From: Apricaphanius iberus
Taxonomy: Eukaryota > Chordata > Actinopteri > Cyprinodontiformes > Aphaniidae
Length of the DNA: 64,000 nt
Assembly (NCBI GenBank): GCA_028564705.1
Contig: JAPXFQ010002811.1
Span: 2,108,001 to 2,172,000 of the forward strand
Reading direction: 5' to 3'
The notes beneath the pieces are model-generated. The model was given only the letters and a program-made list of their open reading frames with translations. It was not told the DNA's origin and did not search any database. The position numbers and the translations under genes are program-made. Positions within the stretch are counted from its first letter, which is position 1, and each line of letters starts with the position of its first letter. Shown here piece after piece: positions 1 to 12,678 of this stretch.

Positions 1-85
1 AGAAGCTGAAGGCTGCTTCTCTATGATTGATTCTGATTCAGGAGATGCAAAGAAGACTTGAACCAGAAGAACCAAGTGGTCTAGA
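1..85 (-). mobile_element. L2-like LINE 3' fragment, truncated by window edge
   Basis: The first 85 bases resemble the segment around 13550-13640 and 18965-19050 of this window (a run of the type GAAGCTGAAxGxTGCTTCTC followed by a TGxTTCTGATTC-like stretch). In those copies the minus strand encodes the C-terminal tail of an L2-type reverse-transcriptase protein. The match is by eye, and the copy is degenerate and cut by the left window edge. Confidence 0.5.
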
Positions 86-1700
86 AGGTTGTTAACTGGG
101 GTCATTGTAGGGGCGTTGGCGGTCTGTTTGTCTCAATCCTACAGGTTAGGAGGTATGTCTTCCGGGTGCAGGGACAGGTTGCTCTGCTGGGGCATCCGTG
201 CCTGGACCTGGGAGTATAGAGTTTGTATGGGGCTTATGACTGAGTGTAGAGCGTCCTTTCTTGGATGTCTTGGTGTGCTGGTGAAAATGTATGTGCATAA
301 GAAGGAGGCTTCGTATGACTGTGTCTGTGTGTCTCTGTCTACCTGTCAGGTTGGGTCCACGGATACTCTCTCGCCTGGCACATCTCAGGCCCTACATCTA
401 ATGGGGGAATATTTCCCCTCCACCACTCCTTGCCAGTGACTGATGCTCCTTCCTGCTGGTGCATTGGTTGTGGTCTGGCTTGGCCTACGTGCGTTCCTGG
501 CCAGTCCTGGATGGGCCAATGTATCAGGTTGTGGTCCTCCTTTGGTTGGTTGGGGCACTTCTTTTGGGGGTGCCAGTTTTGAACTATTGGGTGGTACCGT
601 TCGGTGGCTCTTCGGGGGTCAGATCCAGCGCTCTGAGCCGCTGCCTGTTCTGTGGGTTCCGTACCTAGATAGTTCATTGGAGGTTTTGTCTAGCCTTGGT
701 TAGGTGCCTGGTCTTGGCGCTCTGCATTAGGCAGGAACTGGTCCCAGGGGCTGGTAAATGTTGTTGTCCAGTTGCTGGCTGAGGTGTCGGTGATAGGGTT
801 GGCCCAGCGTAGTGGCGGCGGGTGTTGTCCATCGCCCCCGCTTACTTCTGGCATTGGTGGGGGACGCCTATTGGCCGATCCGTGGTTGGGGCCTGCTGGG
901 AGGGGAGCGCCCCTGGTCCCCGGAATCTCCTGGTCCTGGTCCTCCCAACCTGGCGTAGTTATTTGCCGGCGAAGCCCATGGGCTCGCCCCTGTGGCCTCC
1001 CAGGCCCCAACATTGTAGCGGCCGGATGTTCACCTGGAGATGCCCTTTGTTCCTTTCTTGGGGGTGCGTTCAGCCATGCGTTAGTCTGCCTGGGGCTCTT
1101 AGGCTCTTTGGCCCTCTAGGCATCTGTGATTCTAACCTTCTTCATGTCTGCGTCGATTCCTGTAGGACGGATTGATGGCTCCTCACACTACCTATCAAAC
1201 ACTCAAATGGGGAAAACTTATATGCACCAGAATGCTCACACACACTCATAGGTGTGGGGACATTGGGTTCTACAGATATATTCTTGGGCTGAGGTTAACA
1301 TCAATAGATCTTGAATAATAAGTGCCAAGAGCTTTTCAGTGTCGTTGTTGTATTTATATACACGTTTTTTTTGTGTTGTGAATGTGTAGTTCTTAGTTCA
1401 TGTCATTTAGTTTGTTTTGTTAGTTTTGCTCCGTTTTATTAGTGTTTCCTTTTTTTCACCTCTCTGCCATCCTGCAGATGTGGAGGACTGGGATGTTTTC
1501 TTGTTTTCTCTTTGGTCCTCTTTTGCATCGTCAGTTCAAACTCCTACCTCTCCTGCTTCTCTTTTTCATCTTCCATTTCTGTTTCCATAACTTCAAGAAA
1601 TTCAACCCACAGTAATCTCTAATAAAGATTTTTCACACCAATATATCAAGTCGAGTACTATAGCAAAGCTGTAATGCTCTGCTTGAGAAAGTAAATCTGT
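86..1700. repeat. GC-rich repeat-like block, no credible gene
   Basis: The stretch to about 1180 is far more GC-rich than its surroundings and has overlapping ORFs on both strands, none with a recognisable domain, splice structure or conserved motif. From about 1180 to 1600 it passes into a T-rich segment (TGTCGTTGTTGTATTTAT, then CTCTCTGCCATCCTGCAG) of a style I associate with high-copy teleost repeats. The composition break and lack of gene structure suggest an inserted, mutated element. I cannot name the family and see no terminal repeats. The PDZ-coding exons of the neighbouring IL16-like gene are not found in it. Confidence 0.35.
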
Positions 1701-2752
1701 TGGGATAATACTTGGTACTCAGACAGAATATTCTGAGTACCACACTTCCCGACAGAACATGTAAAAAAAATAAAAAAAGAAGGCTGATATATTTTGTTTT
1801 TTGCTAAAAGCACATTTACAACAGCACAAACATTACGTTTTTTTAAAAAAATGTCTCACAGACAGCAAAAATTTGTTTAATCGTAACCACTGTCTCGACA
1901 CTAACATGCTTTAGAGTAAAATCACACACCTTCACAACCTTTGCATACTGGCCTTGCACATGCTAGTGGAATGCAGATGGGTCACTTTAGCAAAGGTTTT
2001 TACTACTGAAACAAAGGTGGTTTCATTGAAAGCAAACAAATGTGGAAAAAAATGGTTTCACCTTTTCTTCCAAAATGCGTGAGTAAAAGCTAAAAGAAAA
2101 ACAAAAAATCTGTCTCAAGCTCCATTTGCTCAGTTTCCTTAAGCAAATTGTATAAAACAACGCTAAAGGTGACAGACAGGAAATTGATTTGGCACCAACT
2201 ATTGTTTGGCCGTAACAATAGTTATTGGCACTATTACTATTTACTTTAGCTATTTCCTGAAAACCTGTGTTTTCGGTTTGAGCTTGTTGTTTGTTGTTTC
2301 CTATTTACTAAAGCAGTTTCTTTAAGGTATGAATAGCAGTTAATCAAATATCAAGGAAAAACTCTGAAAACTTCATAAAGGATGGGTGGTTTAAACCATT
2401 TACACAGCACCATACATCCCCTAAATGAGAACTGAAGAATTTAACTGCATTCTTTTTTGGCCTAGAGTTGTAATTGTTTAACTTTATGCAATAAGCCATA
2501 CACTGGTTATTTATTTATTGCTGCATCTGTTACTGGATCGGATATGTTGCATTTTATGCTCAGATTCAATGTGATAGAAACAAAAAAAAATGTTTAGATT
2601 TCAGTGAGACTGCATCAGAACATATCCAAACATCACCTGTTGGGTTTTCCCTGTCCACTGCGTGGTGCCAGTAACAGCAGGAAGAAGCTCATATAATGAT
2701 TTGAAGTTCGAGAGCAAAATATTTAAAAACTGAATTGCTGTAATGTCTGTAC
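1701..2752. other. Intron of the IL16-like gene, AT-rich
   Basis: This stretch follows the splice donor after base 2753 (minus strand) and is AT-rich with scattered homopolymer runs. I find no exon in it on either strand and no PDZ-coding segment. Confidence 0.45.
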
Positions 2753-5347
2753 CTGCAAGGTGTCGTCCCCCAGGGTCTTCACATCTTCGACCAGCTTGTC
2801 TAGTTCCTCGGTGGGAATCAGAGAGACGCAGGAAAAGGCAGAGATATCTGAGCTTAATGAGGCAGATCTTCGGCCCGGCAGCCGCCAGTCATCGCTGTCA
2901 TTTTCCGATTCATAGTCAGCACCAGAGAAGTTGCACAATTCTGAAAGACTACGACACAAGAAGGAGTGTGAGAAGAAAACAAGTAAGTTACTTTTACTAT
3001 GACCTCAGAAATCTGATAATGCAAACATTAGCTACCTGAGACTGAAACTCCTGTTTTCAGACTGGCTCATGTTACTGGTTATAGTCACTGAGGATTCTCC
3101 AGAGTCTGAGTCGCAGTTTGAATCTGCATCCTTTTCCGTGCTTTCATCATCATCTTCATACTGCCTCATACAGTCATCCCAGCATTTATACTCTGGGTTC
3201 AGGCTAGCTATCCACTTGTTCAGGTCCATCAGCTGTTTCCTTCCTTTCGGTAATTCTGTCTTGACTTCTGAAGAGAAGACAACTGATGAGTTGTTTTGGG
3301 AAGAAATGTCAGGAGGCAGATGTGGAGAGTCCTTATCTTTAGTTTTGTCTTTGTGTGTTATGAAGATGTCTGACTCAATGTTCTGGGAGAGCGTGGTGGG
3401 AGGAAGAGAAGAGGGGTCTGTATCTTTGAATATGTCATCTTGCCCAGTGACAGGAGGACTTGTGTTATCTGCAATGGGAAATGAATCTGCGGAATCTTCG
3501 ACAGGTGAAATAAAAGGCGGGGTGCTTTGAGGGGTGTTTGTTGGAGTCTTTTCATCATCACTAACTGTTGAAGAAACTTCACTACGTAGCCTTGGCTTTA
3601 TGTCTGATGTTTTTGTTAATTTCAAAAGGTCTTTCGAGTTTGAGTCCTTGGAGCTAGGATGTTTGTCTAAATCTTTCTCGTCAAGACAAAGCAATCTACT
3701 GTGCCTTCGAGCTCCTTCATTAAGAGGTAGGTGTAATTTTTTTTTTAGGTTGGAGTATTTACCTAAATCCTCAGAGAAGTCATTTTTGCTCTTGTCAAAC
3801 AAATCATCTTCATCTATTTCCGACTTCACCAATCTATATCCAACCTTGTCCACTGACAAAGACCTCTCTGATCCAAATATCTTCCTGTTTTCAATCTTTT
3901 TATCTGTGTTTGTCTCCCAATTATAGCTTTGCTTGCCAATATATTTTGCAGACCCACTCTTCTTCACCCCCTCTTGTGCTTTGCAGAGCTGGGCTGGTAC
4001 AGAAAAAGTCCGCCTTGGTATCTGAACTTGGCTTGCTCTCTGTGTCAGAGCTTCAAACTGATTTATCTTATTTCTTACGCTGGCTGAAGAGGGGGCCGAC
4101 ACAATCTCTGGAGGTTTATTCCCCTCTGGAAATTGCAGGGTGTCCTTCTGTGGATTTGTATAAAACACATCTCCATCTGCAATTCCACATATCACTTCAG
4201 TTTGTTGTCTTGTTTCTTCATCTCTGTCTTTGTTTCTGTCCTTCGCCTTAATTCTTTCAGTCGTGTCTGGTAGGCTGTCGTCTTGCTTCATGCTCGCTCT
4301 TCTCAGTTGAAATATGGATAAAGTATCTCCTACAAATCCTTGGGGCTGTGACATATCTGTTGTAGTCCTGGCAGATCTAATTTGAGCTGCAATCGTGTTC
4401 CTGCTCCTGACTCTGTCCAAGGACTTTGTGCCCATTGTCAATGTGTCGCTCCCCCACCTATCTTGCTCCAAATTCTTGTTGCTGAACTGTCCTTGCTTCT
4501 GTGTTCCTGTTGATCTTTCTTTGAAATTGACTGTCTCAGGAGAAACTAACGTTTCGGCGCTTGCAGGATTTGTTTCCTTTGGAGCCCAAATAGATGGCAC
4601 CGTTTTTCGCACTGGACTGTAGTCTTCACCAGATGAGAACCGCCTGGGAAATGTTCCTCCAACTGTATTTTCACCAGCAGACTCAAAGAGTCTCTGTATT
4701 CGCTCTTGAATGCTCTGTCCACCTTGAGGGCCCGATGGACACTCAACCTTCAAGCCAGAATCACTCTTAAATCCCAAAGGAAGTGAATTTACCTTACTGG
4801 CTCTGTCAGCAAAATCTCCTTTATTTACTGGGTGATTGTCTTCATTGTAATTTAGACCTGCAGACTTAAAAACCCTTAAGGAAGAAGTCCCACTTCTTGA
4901 AATGTTTTCAGTTTCTGTCCTTTGTTCCTGAAAACCTCCAGCTTCTCTTTTGCCTGACAATTTGGATGTGTCAGCTCTGGTACTCCAAGGTAGACTTCTT
5001 TCCCCCAATCGCCAGTCTAAACTCATGCTTCTGCTCGGCAAGTTGCCTCTCCTCCCGTCTCTTTTCCCCTGGCCATGGAGTGCAGAGGTTCCTCCAAAAG
5101 CAATACCATTCTCTGGATGTTTTTTCTCTGCTGTTCCATTCTGGTTCAACTCTGTCTGATATACAGCACTTTTGTCCTCATTTTTATTTGAACAAGTTAT
5201 TTCTTTAACATTCTCATTTGCTGGTCTCTTCCTTATACCCGATCTGCGAGTAAAACTGTATGAAGGAGAGTTAGCTGAACGAACTGTGAAGCGTGTGCCT
5301 GCTGTTTCTGGGATGTTTTCACCTGTTGAAGGAGGGAGTAAGTCCAT
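2753..5347 (-). CDS. il16-like: Pro-interleukin-16-like PDZ protein, N-terminal/linker exons (partial)
   Basis: Two coding exons read on the minus strand: 5347-3036 (large) and 2948-2753, joined phase 2 to phase 1, giving 836 codons that continue off the left edge. The start ATG at 5347 has an in-frame TAA eight codons upstream with no AG between, so it is very likely the true start. Most of the product is a disordered, Ser/Lys/Glu-rich linker. Two blocks recall human pro-IL-16: a basic stretch around RNKINQFEALTQRA, and the C-terminal block SFSLSLSELC, then an acidic run, then VSLIPTEELDKLVEDVKTL, which parallels the segment just before PDZ repeats in pro-IL-16 (FSLNLSELR...SEELKKLIEEVKVLDE). 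In mammals the C-terminal PDZ part is cut off by caspase-3 as a CD4-binding cytokine; that part is outside this window. PDZD2, a relative, is the main alternative. Family resemblance is from memory; orthology is inferred. Confidence 0.62.
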
Positions 5348-6019
5348 TGTGCGAGATTTAAAAAAAGATTATAGAGAAAAATAGATATTGATGCTTATAA
5401 AATTCCAGTCTTTCAGAGTTCAGTGTGGAAATGTTTCATCCGCTTACAGTCCTTTTAAAGGACTGTTGCAAAATAAAAAATCCTTCATTTAAAAATCAGA
5501 TACTCCTAATGTATCCCTAAATATGGTTAAGAAATAGATCCTCTTCTAGATTTGTTTTGCCCAGACTCTTCTCATTCCTGCTGTCAGCTTCAGTGATGAA
5601 TTTCCAGTATCTGCCAAAGATAAAAAGGGACATTTTTAGTATTCAGATACGACTATGAAGTACTCTTTTGACATGGATAACAAATACAAAAAGGGTCACA
5701 GCGGCAAAGGAACAACAAACTCAGTATGTGACAAGACTGTATCTAGTAGACAGTTATTCATATGATGCTTTGTCTTGCAAAAATATTTTATTTTGCAATA
5801 AAAAAACAACAAATGTATTTATTGAAATTTCAATTTAGAGACATTCAAAACTTGTGCATAACTGTGAAGAGGATGGATAATTACAAATCAGTTTATAGAT
5901 TAATAAAAAAGCATAAAATGCTTGCCAAGCATGTGTATTGAGCTCCTTTTAACAAAAAACCCATAAGTAAAATCCAGTGCAACCAATTGTTGTTACTTCA
6001 TCATAAATAAAAAATATAC
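5348..6019. other. Upstream region of the IL16-like gene
   Basis: AT-rich sequence directly upstream of the IL16-like start codon. It should hold the 5' UTR or promoter, but I see no clear TATA box, CpG cluster or additional exon. Confidence 0.3.
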
Positions 6020-6149
6020 AATGAAGGCCTCAGAAGTTCTGAGCCCAGGAACACATCAAACAGTTAATTTCTATTACGAAAGAGTGGGAAGAAGAAAGCC
6101 ACTTTTAAAGAAGTCCATCAGAAATCCAGTTTCTAATTTAACCAAACTA

Positions 6150-6665
6150 ATCAGAGGTGTTGGGAAGATGGATGGAGCTAAACATGGCATAATACAGGAA
6201 GAAAACCTGTTTGAGGATGCAAAAAACTTTAGACCAGGGGTGTACAGCTCCAGTCCTCAAGTGCCTGTGTTCTGACAGTTTTAGTTGTGTCTCTGCTCCA
6301 ACACAGCTGATTCAAATGTTCCAACTACCTCCCCAGCATGGAAAAGTTCTGCAGAGGTCTGCTAATGAGCCATCATGTAATTCAGGTGTGATGAACCACG
6401 GAAAGAAGTAAAAGACACTGGAAAGCAACCCTTGAGGACCAAGTTTGGCCAACCCCGTTTTAGACTGAGGTAGAGGTTCATTTTCCAGATCATTAAAATT
6501 TCACCAGAGCTACAATAGAATGGCTTAAATATATGCCCATTAATGTGTTAGAATGGCCTAGCCAAAGTCCAGACATGAAGAATCCAACAGAGAATCTATG
6601 GCCAAGCTACTGCATATAGACGCGCTCCTTCCAATCTGACTCAACTTGAGATGTTTTGCTAAGAA
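6150..6665 (+). mobile_element. Degenerate Tc1-like transposase remnant, interrupted by a MITE
   Basis: The plus strand encodes pieces of a Tc1/mariner transposase. One is GKMDGAKHGIIQEENLFEDA at about 6165-6225. The second, after the inserted element at 6235-6457, is a decayed equivalent of the [16 protein letters not shown] motif (GAATGGCCTAGCCAAAGTCC and following, about 6552-6605), which carries the third catalytic residue. Stops and frameshifts are frequent, so it is inactive. The order of the pieces matches an intact transposase with the insertion between them. Confidence 0.7.
6235..6457. mobile_element. hAT-type MITE nested in the Tc1 remnant
   Basis: A 223-bp unit that starts CAGGGGTGTACAGCTCC and ends TTTGGCCAACCCCG, with imperfect inverted ends of roughly 25 bp (GTCCTCAAG inward on the left, CTTGAGGAC on the right). 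It is flanked by an 8-bp duplication, CTTTAGAC at 6227-6234 and TTTTAGAC at 6458-6465, with seven of eight bases equal. CAG/CTG-type ends plus an 8-bp duplication are typical of hAT elements. It has no coding capacity. Confidence 0.75.
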
Positions 6666-6856
6666 AAAATTAATGTTTTCATGCATGTAAAGCTGGAAGA
6701 AAGATACTCCAAAATAAAATTGTGGTTCTGGAAACTACTGAATGCTTATATGAAATTGTATGCTGGCCAGAATTTTCAGACCTGTTTTGAGAAGAAAACG
6801 GAAAATCATCCTTTTTTTTCCTTCCACTCCATTATTATGCAGTACTTTATGTATGG

Positions 6857-6927
<71 letters not shown>

Positions 6928-6928
6928 T
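6857..6928. repeat. Compound (CT)n(AT)n microsatellite
   Basis: An uninterrupted CT run passes directly into an AT run at about 6881 and ends in an ACACATATATAG tail. Confidence 0.97.
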
Positions 6929-7766
6929 AGTTCACCGTCTTCCTTATAATACCCTCAACATCAGACAAAACACAATTGCTGACCAGCTCTCTGTTTTTAA
7001 CACACATCATGACTTCTGTTTATACAGGCAACAAGCTCAAGACAACCTGTTGGCTGAACCTGAACCAAAAACTGGAAAAACTCACCTAACAGCAATCCTA
7101 CTCAGCTAAAAACAATGCTTCTAAATCACCATAACACCAGTTTCTATGCAGTGTATATAAGTCTCAGTAAGACAGCCAAACCAATAGAAAATATATTTTT
7201 CAATTGGATTCAGATATATTAAACAGCTGTAGTAACAATAGGTGAGTATAAAGCCACTGTAATTTACATACAGGTCAGGGAGAGAAAGATAATATTACTC
7301 TCACACAATGACTTATCACTGATCTGAAAATACGGCACCAACAAAACAGGCATTTTCAACAGGTGAAACTATCCCAGAGTGATGACTGGTCATACAAAAA
7401 TCCAATAAATTCTTCAAATACAAAGTCTATAAAACCCAAGCATTATAACTTAACACGGTTTGAAGCATTTTAAGGCTATATTACATTTTGTATTTTCTTA
7501 ATAATAGCCTTTAGAGGTGCTTTCCAGTGTAGGAGAGTCCAAGTGTCAGCTTACAGAAACACCTGTCCCGCAGGCTTCCTAAGCCTCCCATCTGGGCAAC
7601 CTGGGATAAAAATGTGTTTACAGAAATAAAGAAAGAAACAAAACTGCTCATAGATCCACGCACATTAACACCAACCCTACCTTCACAAAACGTGTCCTCT
7701 GACCACATGCTAATCCATCGCGTTGGTACATAATGTGGACAGCGCTCAATGGTGACATCAGCACCT

Positions 7767-7768
<2 letters not shown>

Positions 7769-7826
<58 letters not shown>
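7769..7826. repeat. (CT)29 microsatellite
   Basis: A perfect CT dinucleotide run of 58 bases. Its reverse strand yields a spurious Glu-Arg repeat ORF, which should not be read as a protein. Confidence 0.98.
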
Positions 7827-7829
<3 letters not shown>

Positions 7830-8254
7830 AATCGTCTTCTCTTTCCATCAGTTTTGCATGATGGACTGAGTACAGTGACGTAAACCTGCTACACTGGTTT
7901 GTCTTCCTGTCCTTTCTCTCTTGCTTCCTCCCAGCTTCTCTCTGTGACATTCTCTCTCCTCCCACTTTGCCATTGTTGTTTAACATGCCTTACTGGGTAG
8001 CATTCCCGACTAAATTAACATAACTATCAAAAGCAAAATTAATGTTTAAATAATGGCGGGAAATTACAATTCAAACCGTTATAATTGGTTGTGCCATCCC
8101 TTTGCAGTAACAGCTGTATCAAATGTTTTCAATAAGTGCAATGGAGTCTTTTACAGTATTGCAGAGCAATTGTTTGCTCAGTCACATTGGAGGGTTTTTA
8201 AGTGTTAACAGCCTGTTTCACTCCACAGAACCATAATCAGATTTAGAATAGAGT

Positions 8255-8810
8255 ATTGTAGAATAATCCTTTAATTGTCCCACAAAGGGGAAATTTGGTC
8301 GTAACAGCAGCAAAAAAAAAACAAAAACAAAAAAACAGATGCACAAACAGAACGGGACACAGAACAGAAACACACACAATTTTTAAGGGAGAAAAATATT
8401 TACACCATGTATAATAGTTTTAAAATAGAGTACTGTACAGTTAAGGTAAATAGAATATCTAGAAAGTAAGAAAGTACAGATTGTGCATTGAACTGTGCAT
8501 TTATATTAACAAATAAATGGGCAATTTCCAATAAGTTAGTATTTCTGTAAAAAAATAATGTGCTAGTTATAAGCGTAGTGGTGTTGTTGATAAGTGCAAA
8601 TTATAGCGCTGATGTAAACATCTATGTTTGTTGGGAGCAGTTTAGATTGTACAATCTGATAGGTGCAGGGAGGAAGGGCCTGCGGAAATGCTCCTTTGTG
8701 CATCTAGGATGCAGCAGTCTGTCACTGAAGGAGCTCTGCAGTTTAGCAACATTTCCATGCATGGGGTAGATGTTATTTTCACTAGAGTCTTTCTGTCTCC
8801 CACCACCTGC
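8255..8810 (-). repeat. Non-LTR retroelement 3'-end-like fragment
   Basis: The stretch opens with TTAATTGTCCCACAAAGGGGAAATTTGG and an A-rich spacer. It continues with a non-coding segment (TTGTACAATCTGATAGGTGC, GCAGCAGTCTGTCACTGAAGG) of a style seen in many copies in teleost genomes. I recognise it as repeat-like but cannot assign the clade. Confidence 0.5.
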
Positions 8811-8813
8811 ACC

Positions 8814-9035
8814 TCAAACCGTGTCTGATATTTTCTGGAGAAATTGCATGTTATGACTATTGTTAGAGATTGGTTTGACACAAGGAATTTGACAGCTGAA
8901 ACTCATGTCTTGCAGATGTCTGTATGTGGTGGTTCTTGAGGCACTAACTCCAGTTGTAGTCAACTCTTTGTAAATCTCCCCCACATTTTTGAATGGGTTT
9001 TGTTTCACAATCCTCTCGGTGTTGCTTGTACACAT
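8814..9035 (-). mobile_element. Tc1-like transposase N-terminal fragment
   Basis: A 73-residue minus-strand reading frame contains KQNPFKNVGEIYKELTTTGV and SRTTTYRHLQD, which match the helix-turn-helix DNA-binding part of Tc1 transposases (NPFTTVGEI-like, then a recognition helix). No catalytic part follows, so this is a fragment of an old insertion. Confidence 0.7.
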
Positions 9036-9138
9036 TTTTTAACATCTTGTCCTTCCCTTCGCCTCTCTATAACTACGATGAGAGACCATTTAAAGGGTTT
9101 TGCTGGTGTTTTCAGTTAAATGTCGAAAATGTTCACAA

Positions 9139-9320
9139 TGTTCTAATTTTCTGAGATACTGAAACTCAGAATTTAATTATTTGTCAGTCATAATCATCAA
9201 AAACAACAGAAATAAAAATGTAAAATATATCAGTCTGTGAGTAATGAATGAATCCAATATACAAGTATCACTTATCAAATTGAAGTACTGACATGAATCT
9301 ACTTTTTCACGATATTCCAG
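9139..9320. repeat. High-copy teleost repeat tail (MITE-like)
   Basis: The block TTCTGAGATACTGAAACTCAG, then ATATATCAGTCTGTGAGTAATGAATG, then ACTTTTTCACGATATTC resembles a non-coding end that I know to recur widely in fish genomes. It is followed by a (CA)8 run at 9321-9336. The partner terminus is not visible, and the assignment is by memory of the pattern. Confidence 0.5.
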
Positions 9321-9938
9321 CACACACACACACACATACAAACACATGGAAACATACATAAATATATAAATATATATACATTTTATTTTTTTTTACAGAA
9401 TATGAAGTATTTATCAGAGCAGCTCTGGGTGTGGCTAGTGTAATTGAACCCAAACAACTTTGATCAATCTCTGTTAATCCACAAAAACAAAAGAAAGGCG
9501 GTGATTGCTTTTTCGTAAAAGGCCAAGTTATTTTGGATAACTTTGAAAAACTGTAATTGATAAATGCTGAAGTTATCTTGGTTCGATAGTAATTTATTAT
9601 TAGTTTGAATATCTGAAACATGTATGGAGGACCAAAACTGACATAATTAAAAATAAAAGCAAAAATATATGTATTTTGTTTTTTCTTTTCCTTATACATG
9701 CCTGTGCCAAAAGCATATGCAGAGAGATCGTGCATGCCTGTGCTTTGGGCTAGGAGAACACCCTGCCTTGAAGTCCTACCAGAAATGTCTCAGACAATTG
9801 AGAGGCTACTCCAGTTAGCTGTAAACACGGATAATGAAGCTGACCCATTAGTTCTCCAGATTTTGGAGGAAGTAGCTTGTTACTGCTGCATATATATATA
9901 TGTGTGTGTGTGTTTATTTATTGACGAAAAAGCATATA

Positions 9939-11535
<1,597 letters not shown>

Positions 11536-11539
11536 TATA

Positions 11540-12241
11540 AGGAAAAGGAAAAACTGTTTTTTTTCTTAACAAAAATGCACATAATAAGGAAAAGGAAAAA
11601 ACAAAATATATACATTTATTCACAAAAATGCACAAATAAGGAGAAGTAAAAATACAATATATATATATATATTTCTGCTTGTATTTTTAATTATGTCATT
11701 TTTGGTTCTCCGTAAACATGTACATGTGAAAAAGAAATACAAAACAAAGAAGTCTTTAAGGGGAAAAATACTCTTTCACTGATCCGTATATGCACACACA
11801 CTAGCCAACCAAAACAAACTAATAGGCATGTTTACGTGCGTCCTACATTCTTCAGACACCTTCAGCCTGCGAAATGTGACATCAACATTTTAGCCTCCAA
11901 AAGGGGAGATGTAATTGGGATACTTGTGTGACATGAGCATGACTGGCATTTCCCATAACCCGATAATAAGTAGCCTAGATCCACCACCCCCTGCAATGTA
12001 AAGCAAACCAGAGACGATTTAACGGATAATAACAGAGCATTCCTAAACTGGGACCAGAGAAAGAAGTGCCTGCAGGGACATCATTGTTTGTAGTGTAACT
12101 TTCTGATGTAATAGTTTCTACATAACTTCGTGTATAACAGACACATTGGTTGAGAAGCTTATATACAGCAAAGGTCACAAGAAAGGTTTTGCTACATTGA
12201 TGATAATTGATATCCAGTTGGTAGGAGAGTATGACAAACAA
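11540..12241. other. Intergenic, short repeats only
   Basis: This stretch holds A-rich and AT-rich tracts (an AT run near 11658-11672) and a moderately complex segment from about 11780 onward. I see no gene in it. The segment just before 12242 would be the 5' region of the small ORF below if that is real. Confidence 0.35.
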
Positions 12242-12391
12242 ATGTATTCTGCAGACTTACAAAAAGAAAAATTTGATAGAAGTAACATTATAAAAAGTGC
12301 ACTTACAGGAATCGTTGTAAACTTGTGGCTCATCATCCTGCTGGCGCTGCTCTTTTGCATGCACCTGCTTCTTGCCTTGTCTTCCGTTTAA
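12242..12391 (+). CDS. Candidate 49-residue single-pass membrane micropeptide
   Basis: The ORF encodes a polar, charged N-terminus (DLQKEKFDRSNIIKS) followed by about 24 hydrophobic residues (GIVVNLWLIILLALLFCMHL) and a very short tail. That is the build of tail-anchored micropeptides such as phospholamban-type SERCA regulators, which are 31-52 residues long with a C-terminal helix. Codons in the hydrophobic half are rich in CTG, CTC and ATC, unlike the AT-rich surroundings. A polyadenylation signal AATAAA follows at 12673-12678. The alternative is that TTACAG at 12303-12308 is a splice acceptor and only the hydrophobic half is coding, or that the ORF is chance. The start context (CAA before ATG) is weak. 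I do not recognise a specific family member. Confidence 0.33.
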   Translation: MYSADLQKEKFDRSNIIKSALTGIVVNLWLIILLALLFCMHLLLALSSV

Positions 12392-12672
12392 GCAAAGGAA
12401 ACTGTGGTTGCTGCTGCACTGAATACGAGACGGCTTGAATTTTGTCTGAGCCTGTCAAACTAACCTGAATGAAACGTGAGAATTTTAGGTAACCTATTAA
12501 AATTTTTTTTTCCCTGTGAAAGATCTGCAGTACATTCACAGGGCTGGTGAGTTGCTTGGTGGCTAGCTGGGCTGGGAAAAGTCTGTGAGTGGGGGTAAAT
12601 AGCTCAGACACAACTCACCCACCCTTGTTTGTGACAGAAGAAAGACCCTCAGTGTGTCTGCAGATAGATGCA

Positions 12673-12678
12673 AATAAA
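12673..12678 (+). other. Possible polyadenylation signal of the small ORF
   Basis: AATAAA lies 282 bases after the stop of the candidate micropeptide. A lone hexamer in AT-rich DNA is weak evidence. Confidence 0.25.

Noticed and set aside
443..1175. Overlapping ORFs on both strands in the GC-rich block
   Set aside because: High GC lowers stop frequency. No domain, start context or splice structure supports any frame.
3069..5384. Several plus-strand ORFs of 70-150 codons
   Set aside because: They are antisense shadows of the large IL16-like exon. The minus frame alone runs the whole exon and ends at proper splice sites.
7511..7831. Minus-strand ORF beginning with a Glu-Arg repeat
   Set aside because: It is the translation of the CT microsatellite plus random downstream sequence.
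12175..12360. Minus-strand ORF overlapping the micropeptide candidate
   Set aside because: It covers the same DNA but has no hydrophobic helix pattern, splice sites or polyadenylation context.
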